Shown: positions 6,709-11,452 of the stretch, piece after piece
Layout: every line of letters starts with the position of its first letter
Numbering within the stretch: the stretch's first letter is position 1
Assembly (NCBI GenBank): GCA_016196415.1
Contig: JACPXS010000125.1
Location: 1-11,452, forward strand
Source of the DNA: Candidatus Omnitrophota bacterium
GTDB lineage: Bacteria > Omnitrophota > Koll11 > Aquiviventales > Aquiviventaceae
Direction of reading: 5' to 3'
DNA: 11,452 nt
The notes under the pieces: model-generated
The model's database searches: none
Seen by the model: the letters and a program-made list of their open reading frames with translations, nothing else
Told to the model about the DNA's origin: nothing
Translations under genes and position numbers: made by a program

Positions 6709-8801
6709 AAACCTCTGATCTCTTGCTTGAGATCGGGACGGAAGAGCTGCCGGCCGCGTATCTGCCCGGCCTGATCGACCAGCTCGGTACTGAGGCGAAG
6801 GCCCTGCTGGAGGCAAACCATCTTGCGTTCAAGCAGGTTGAATCCTTTGGCACTCCTCGACGGCTCGTCCTACTCGTACGCGGCCTTGACGCGATCCAGC
6901 GAAAGCCGAGCGAAGAGATTCGCGGCCCGTCTAAGCAGGCCGCATATGATGCCGCAGGTAAACCCACTCAAGCGCTCCTAGGCTTTTTACGTTCGCGGGA
7001 CGGAAGTCTCGAGCAGATCAAGATCGTCTCCTCGGACAAGGGCGAGTATGTCTACCTGAGTAAGCCGGAAACCACAGCATCATTTGAGAGATGGTTGCCG
7101 GGGTGGCCGGGTCTGCTGATTCAGTGGCTGAAAGCACCCAAGACGATGCGCTGGGACAATACCAACCTTCGGTTCGCCCGTCCGATCCGCTGGCTGCTCG
7201 CCCTCTACGGAACCACGCCCATTCGATGCACCGTCAACCTGGCCAGTGCTCCGTACACTCGCGTGGGACGCCCCCAGGCCTTACGACCGGTGCGCGTGAC
7301 ATCGATACCCGACTACTTCCAGACGCTCAAGCGCTCCGGCATTCTGCTCGATCAGGATGAGCGGAGACGCCGAATTCAACAATCGGTGGGGCGCGAGGCG
7401 CGTCGTGTCGGCGGCGTCGTCGCGCCGGAGATGCTCAGCCACGGCCTGTTGGAAGAAGTCACATATCTGACCGAATCGCCGGTAGCGCTGACCGGCAGCT
7501 TCGACCCGACGTATCTGGAATTGCCTCGCGAGGTGCTGCTGGCGAGCATGGCGAAGTACCAGCGCGTGTTCGCCCTCGAGGCGAACGGAAAGCTCCTGCC
7601 GAAGCTCGTCGCCATCCTGGAAGGGAAGCCGGGCAAGCCCGCCGCGGTGCGCGCCGTCATCGAGCGTATCCTCAATGCGCGCCTTGCGGACAGCCTGCTC
7701 TTCTTCGAGGCGGACAAGCAGCAGCCGCTAGCCAACGCCAATCTCTCACGCGTCACCTTCCACGAGAAGCTCGGTTCCATGGAGGAGAAGACGCAACGCG
7801 TGTGGCACCTCAGCTCGGCTCTCGGCGAGATGTGGGGTCTAACGCAGCAGGAACTCCACCATCTCCAGCGGGCCTGTCTCCTGGCCAAAGCAGATCTCGT
7901 CACTTCTCTGGTCCGGGAATTCCCGACACTCCAGGGCGTGATGGGAACGTACTACGCCCGAGCCTCGGGAGAGCCGGAACCGGTGGCTCAGGCGATTGAA
8001 GAACATTACCTGCCGCTTGCTGGGAAATCGCCCACAACGCTGATCGGTTCGGCCCTGGCGATCCTGGACAAGTACGACACGCTGGCCAGCTATTTCAGCA
8101 TCGGCATCGAGCCGACCGGCGACCAGGACCCGTTCGGGCTGCGCCGCGCAACCCAGGGGATCGTCGAAGTCGCATGGAAAATCCACCGGCCGTTGCCGCT
8201 GGACGGCTTGTTCGCCGCCTGGCAGCCGACGGCTCCCTACGCGGCAGGGAAGGACCAGGTGCGCGAGCCGATCCGCCGGTACCTCCTCGAGCGGTTGTAC
8301 ACCTTCGACTGGCCCCCACCCAAGCCAGCCCAGGACTACATTGACGCCGTCCTCTCCAGCTCCTGTGAGGACCTCGTGGATGCCATGGACCGCATCGTGA
8401 GCCTGCGCAAGCTTGACGGCCATCCGGGCCTGCGCCAGGCGGCCAAGGTCATCGAGCGAACCCAGAACATCCTGAAAGGCGCCCCGGCCAGGCCGCGGAC
8501 GGTCGACCCGTCACGCCTGCAGCAGCCGCAGGAACGGAAGCTGTGGGAGCTCTGCGAACAGAAGGGAAGGGAAGTCACCCAACTGGCCAAACGAAAGTCC
8601 TACGCCGAAGCCACCCGGCTCTTCGGCAGCCTCTTCTTTGAGCCGCTGCACGAGTTCTTCGACCGCGTGATGGTCAACGTGCCGGACGAGCCGATTCGGG
8701 AAAATCGCCTCGCCTTGATGGAGGCGATCAACGCATTGTATACTGGTCGCATTGCCGACCTGTCGAAACTCACCCTGTTACAACAGAACGAGGAGACCTG
8801 A
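6657..8801 (+). CDS. glyS: glycyl-tRNA synthetase beta subunit
   Basis: This is the large tRNA-binding subunit of the two-subunit GlyRS, acting with GlyQ. The product is 714 aa, slightly above the usual ~690. The excess is a non-conserved leader ([20 protein letters not shown]) that contains the translated ACGTCCC array. The conserved protein starts at [19 protein letters not shown]. Other markers are [40 protein letters not shown], an HD-like central domain including [16 protein letters not shown] and [12 protein letters not shown], and [22 protein letters not shown]-like anticodon-binding C-terminus ends with [14 protein letters not shown] and a short tail. The start overlaps glyQ by ATGA. 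The frame is open further upstream, but that DNA is glyQ coding sequence. The stop is followed directly by the ppdK ATG. Confidence 0.96.
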   Translation: MKKPSKRSTSHVPRPTSQTSDLLLEIGTEELPAAYLPGLIDQLGTEAKALLEANHLAFKQVESFGTPRRLVLLVRGLDAIQRKPSEEIRGPSKQAAYDAAGKPTQALLGFLRSRDGSLEQIKIVSSDKGEYVYLSKPETTASFERWLPGWPGLLIQWLKAPKTMRWDNTNLRFARPIRWLLALYGTTPIRCTVNLASAPYTRVGRPQALRPVRVTSIPDYFQTLKRSGILLDQDERRRRIQQSVGREARRVGGVVAPEMLSHGLLEEVTYLTESPVALTGSFDPTYLELPREVLLASMAKYQRVFALEANGKLLPKLVAILEGKPGKPAAVRAVIERILNARLADSLLFFEADKQQPLANANLSRVTFHEKLGSMEEKTQRVWHLSSALGEMWGLTQQELHHLQRACLLAKADLVTSLVREFPTLQGVMGTYYARASGEPEPVAQAIEEHYLPLAGKSPTTLIGSALAILDKYDTLASYFSIGIEPTGDQDPFGLRRATQGIVEVAWKIHRPLPLDGLFAAWQPTAPYAAGKDQVREPIRRYLLERLYTFDWPPPKPAQDYIDAVLSSSCEDLVDAMDRIVSLRKLDGHPGLRQAAKVIERTQNILKGAPARPRTVDPSRLQQPQERKLWELCEQKGREVTQLAKRKSYAEATRLFGSLFFEPLHEFFDRVMVNVPDEPIRENRLALMEAINALYTGRIADLSKLTLLQQNEET
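8791..8795 (+). promoter_or_regulatory. Shine-Dalgarno of ppdK
   Basis: AGGAG lies six bases before ATG 8802, inside the last codons of glyS. It supports the N-terminally extended start of ppdK. Confidence 0.7.
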
Positions 8802-11452
8802 ATGAAGCGCTCTGGCACCGCCACCCGCACGAGCTCCACACGGACTGCCATCCCCCGCACGGGCACCGCCTCGGTCAAATGGTCCAAGCCGCGCTTCATC
8901 TATGCCTTCGGCGCCGGCCGGGCCGATGGCCGCGCGGACATGAAGCCGCTCCTGGGCGGCAAGGGGGCCAACCTCGCCGAGATGACGAGCCTGGGCGTGC
9001 CGGTCCCTCCGGGGTTCACGATCACGACCGACGCCTGCCGGAAATTCTACGAGCTGGGCGAGCGCTGGCCCGCCGGTCTTGAGGCAGAGCTCAAGGAGAA
9101 GCTGCGGTGGCTGGAAGGCATCACGCAGAAGCGGTTTGGCGACCCGAAGAACTCGCTGCTGGTCTCGGTCCGTTCAGGAGCCGCGATCTCGATGCCCGGC
9201 ATGATGGACACGATCTTGAACCTTGGCCTCACGACCCAAACGGTGCAAGGGCTCATCGTCAAGACGGAGAATCCGCGGTTTGCGTATGACGCGGCCCGCC
9301 GCTTCATTCAGATGTTCGGCGACGTCGTGCTCCAGGTCGAGCGCAAATCCTTTGAGGAGGCGCTGAGCAGGCAAAAGGCCAAACACCGCGCGAAGACCGA
9401 CGCCGACCTTCCAGCCGAGTCGCTCCGGGAGCTCGTCGCTGAATACCAGCAGCTCATCAGGCAGCAGAAGGGAATCGAGTTTCCGGAAGATCCCATGGAG
9501 CAGCTGCGCCTGGCCATCAACGCGGTGTTTGCATCATGGCATAACGAGCGCGCGAACGTGTATCGCCGGCTCCACCACATCCCCGACTCGCTGGGCACCG
9601 CGGTCACCGTGCAGTCCATGGTGTTCGGGAACATGGGCAAGCAGTCGCTCACCGGGGTCTGCTTCACGCGCGATCCTGGGACCGGCGAGCGCGTGTTCTA
9701 CGGCGAGTACCTCGTGAACGCTCAGGGCGAAGACGTGGTCGCCGGCATCCGGACCCCGAACCCCATCGCCGAACTCAAGACAGCGTTCCCCAAGCTCTAC
9801 GAGCAGCTCCGCCGGGTCGGCCAACACCTCGAGCAGTACTTCAAAGACGTGCAGGACATGGAGTTTACGGTCGAGGAAGGCACCCTCTACATGCTCCAGA
9901 CCCGAACCGGCAAGCGCACGGCGCGCGCCGCAGTGACCATCGCCACCGACTTCGTCCGGGAAGGGATGCTCTCGAAAGCGCAGGCGCTGTTGCGCGTGGA
10001 TCCCTCCCAGATTGACCAATTACTGCATCCCACGATCGACCCAACCTTCATCCCCCGCGTCATCGCCCAAGGGTTGCCGGCGTCGCCTGGCGCGGCGGTC
10101 GGCCAGGTCGTCTTCACCACCCACCGGGCGGTGGAGCTGGCTGAAGAAACCTCGGAGCGCGTCATTCTGGTTCGCGAAGAGACCTCGCCGGAAGATATCG
10201 AAGGCATGGCGGCGGCGCAGGGAATCTTAACAGCTCGTGGAGGCATGACCTCGCATGCCGCGGTGGTCGGACGAGGCATGGGCAAGTGCTGCGTGGTCGG
10301 CTGCCGGGATCTCGTCGTCCGCGAAGACGAAGGCTACTTCAAAGCGGGCGACGTGACGGTCAAGGAACGCGAGTCGATCACGCTCAACGGGACCACCGGC
10401 GAGGTGATGCTGGGAGAGGTCCCGCTTGTGCAACCGCATTTGAGCGGGAGCTTCAAACAGCTTCTCACCTGGGGCGATCGCATCCGCCGCCTCGGCGTGC
10501 GGGCCAACGCGGATACCCCGCAAGATGCTCGCGTCGCTCGAGAGTTCGGGGCTGAAGGCATTGGGTTGTGCCGCACCGAACATATGTTCTTTGGCGAGGA
10601 ACGGCTGCCGGTGGTGCGCGAGATGATCCTTGCCAAGAACGTGGAGGCTCGCAAGGCCGCGCTCGCGAAGCTCCTGCCATTCCAGAAGCAGGATTTCATC
10701 GAAATCTTTGACGTCATGAAAGGGCTCCCGGTCACCATTCGGCTTCTGGATCCGCCCCTCCATGAGTTCCTGCCCGCGACGCCCGAGGATCAGGAGCGGG
10801 TGGCCGCTCAGCTCCACATCAACCTCCGCGTGCTGCAGGAGACGGTGAACAGCCTCCATGAATTCAATCCCATGCTGGGGCATCGAGGCTGCCGGCTTGG
10901 CATCACGTACCCCGAAATCAACGAGATGCAAGCCCAGGCGATCTTTGAGGCTGCGTGCGAATTGATTCGGGACGGCGTGAAAGTCGTTCCGGAAGTCATG
11001 ATTCCGCTGGTTGGCCACCCGCAGGAATTCCGGGCCGCGAAACAGACGATCGATGCTGTGGCGAGGCGGACCATGGCACGCAACAAGCTCACGGTCAAGT
11101 ACCTGGTCGGGACGATGATCGAGGTGCCTCGGGCCGCAGTCGTGGCGGATGTGATCGCGCAGGAGGCGGAATTCTTTAGCTTCGGCACCAACGACCTGAC
11201 CCAAATGACCTTTGGGTTCTCCAGGGATGACATCGGGAAGTTCCTGCCGCAGTACCTGAACGCCAACATCCTGCCTGCCGATCCATTCGTCAAGTTGGAC
11301 CAAGAGGGGGTGGGAGAGCTGATTCGCCTCGGAATCCAAAAAGGCCGCTCGACCCGCCCTACGCTCAAAGTCGGGATTTGCGGAGAGCATGGAGGCGAGC
11401 CCTCCTCCATTGAGTTCTGCCACCGAGCGGGCCTGGATTACGTGTCCTGTTC
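8802..11452 (+). CDS. ppdK: pyruvate, phosphate dikinase (3' end outside window)
   Basis: PPDK interconverts pyruvate + ATP + Pi and PEP + AMP + PPi. The frame is open from ATG 8802 to the window end (883 codons). In order: the ATP-grasp domain (LLGGKGANLAEM, SVRSGAAISMPGMMDT, GNMGKQSLTGVCFTRDP, LNAQ-type VNAQGEDVVAGIRTP, YMLQTRTGKRTARAA); the phosphohistidine domain with GGMTSHAAVVGRGMGK (catalytic His485, regulatory-type Thr483); and the PEP/pyruvate barrel (GLCRTEHMFF, LDPPLHEFLP, GHRGCRLGITYPE, FFSFGTNDLTQMTFGFSRDD, CGEHGGEPSSIEFCH). The final complete codon is Cys883 of LDYVSC, the catalytic Cys, so about 15-25 residues are missing. The first ~30 residues are an extra Thr/Arg/Ser-rich leader (SGTATRTSSTRTAIPRTG); no later start precedes the conserved region. 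No regulator gene is in view. Confidence 0.97.
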   Translation, partial: MKRSGTATRTSSTRTAIPRTGTASVKWSKPRFIYAFGAGRADGRADMKPLLGGKGANLAEMTSLGVPVPPGFTITTDACRKFYELGERWPAGLEAELKEKLRWLEGITQKRFGDPKNSLLVSVRSGAAISMPGMMDTILNLGLTTQTVQGLIVKTENPRFAYDAARRFIQMFGDVVLQVERKSFEEALSRQKAKHRAKTDADLPAESLRELVAEYQQLIRQQKGIEFPEDPMEQLRLAINAVFASWHNERANVYRRLHHIPDSLGTAVTVQSMVFGNMGKQSLTGVCFTRDPGTGERVFYGEYLVNAQGEDVVAGIRTPNPIAELKTAFPKLYEQLRRVGQHLEQYFKDVQDMEFTVEEGTLYMLQTRTGKRTARAAVTIATDFVREGMLSKAQALLRVDPSQIDQLLHPTIDPTFIPRVIAQGLPASPGAAVGQVVFTTHRAVELAEETSERVILVREETSPEDIEGMAAAQGILTARGGMTSHAAVVGRGMGKCCVVGCRDLVVREDEGYFKAGDVTVKERESITLNGTTGEVMLGEVPLVQPHLSGSFKQLLTWGDRIRRLGVRANADTPQDARVAREFGAEGIGLCRTEHMFFGEERLPVVREMILAKNVEARKAALAKLLPFQKQDFIEIFDVMKGLPVTIRLLDPPLHEFLPATPEDQERVAAQLHINLRVLQETVNSLHEFNPMLGHRGCRLGITYPEINEMQAQAIFEAACELIRDGVKVVPEVMIPLVGHPQEFRAAKQTIDAVARRTMARNKLTVKYLVGTMIEVPRAAVVADVIAQEAEFFSFGTNDLTQMTFGFSRDDIGKFLPQYLNANILPADPFVKLDQEGVGELIRLGIQKGRSTRPTLKVGICGEHGGEPSSIEFCHRAGLDYVSC

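Noticed and set aside
10227..11423. 398-codon open frame on the minus strand opposite ppdK
   Set aside because: The plus strand here is unmistakable PPDK; the antisense frame is open because of GC-rich codon bias and its translation shows no recognisable domain.

Overview
The window is a compact block of housekeeping genes, all on the + strand, from a GC-rich (roughly 60% by eye) bacterium. The order is: 3' end of an HU/IHF-type gene, hisS, aspS, a LysM lipoprotein gene, a damaged phoH, ybeY, recO, glyQ, glyS and ppdK (cut by the window end). The recO-glyQ-glyS-ppdK order is familiar from Deltaproteobacteria and several deep-branching uncultured phyla. The LysM lipoprotein with a 'GNRGYLVGT...EIEIPS' linker and the lipobox imply a diderm. 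From memory of similar gene sets I lean to Candidatus Omnitrophota or a relative, with low to moderate confidence. The prominent ppdK is in keeping with pyrophosphate-linked, possibly anaerobic, central metabolism.

Left part (1-2932): the tail of a nucleoid protein, a 137-bp spacer, then hisS and aspS overlapping by 7 bp. AspRS is bacterial in type but lacks the GAD insertion domain that bacterial AspRSs normally carry: 'KPDLR' is followed after seven residues by '[10 protein letters not shown]'. It also has His31 and Gly83, residues typical of non-discriminating AspRS, so Asn-tRNA may be made through GatCAB.

Middle (2961-4580): a LysM lipoprotein gene with a strong Shine-Dalgarno (SD) sequence, then phoH. 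phoH has lost about 60 codons between Walker A and the segment before Walker B, and the reading frame changes at the junction, so as written it is a pseudogene or an assembly deletion. The 248-bp gap after phoH is filled by two back-to-back inverted-repeat structures that run up to the ybeY start codon.

Right part (4581-11452): ybeY, recO, glyQ and glyS are joined by 1-4 bp stop/start overlaps, and ppdK follows immediately with its own SD. The glyQ/glyS junction contains a second heptamer-array palindrome: four perfect copies of GGGGACA, a spacer, then four perfect copies of ACGTCCC. The element before ybeY has the same plan (heptamer arrays, a loop of about 26-27 nt, complementary heptamers) but unrelated heptamers. 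This pair of heptamer stem-loops at translation starts is the least explained feature of the window.

Together the genes serve translation (three aminoacyl-tRNA synthetases, YbeY rRNA maturation), RNA/stress functions (PhoH), DNA repair (RecO), envelope (LysM) and the PEP/pyruvate node (PPDK).
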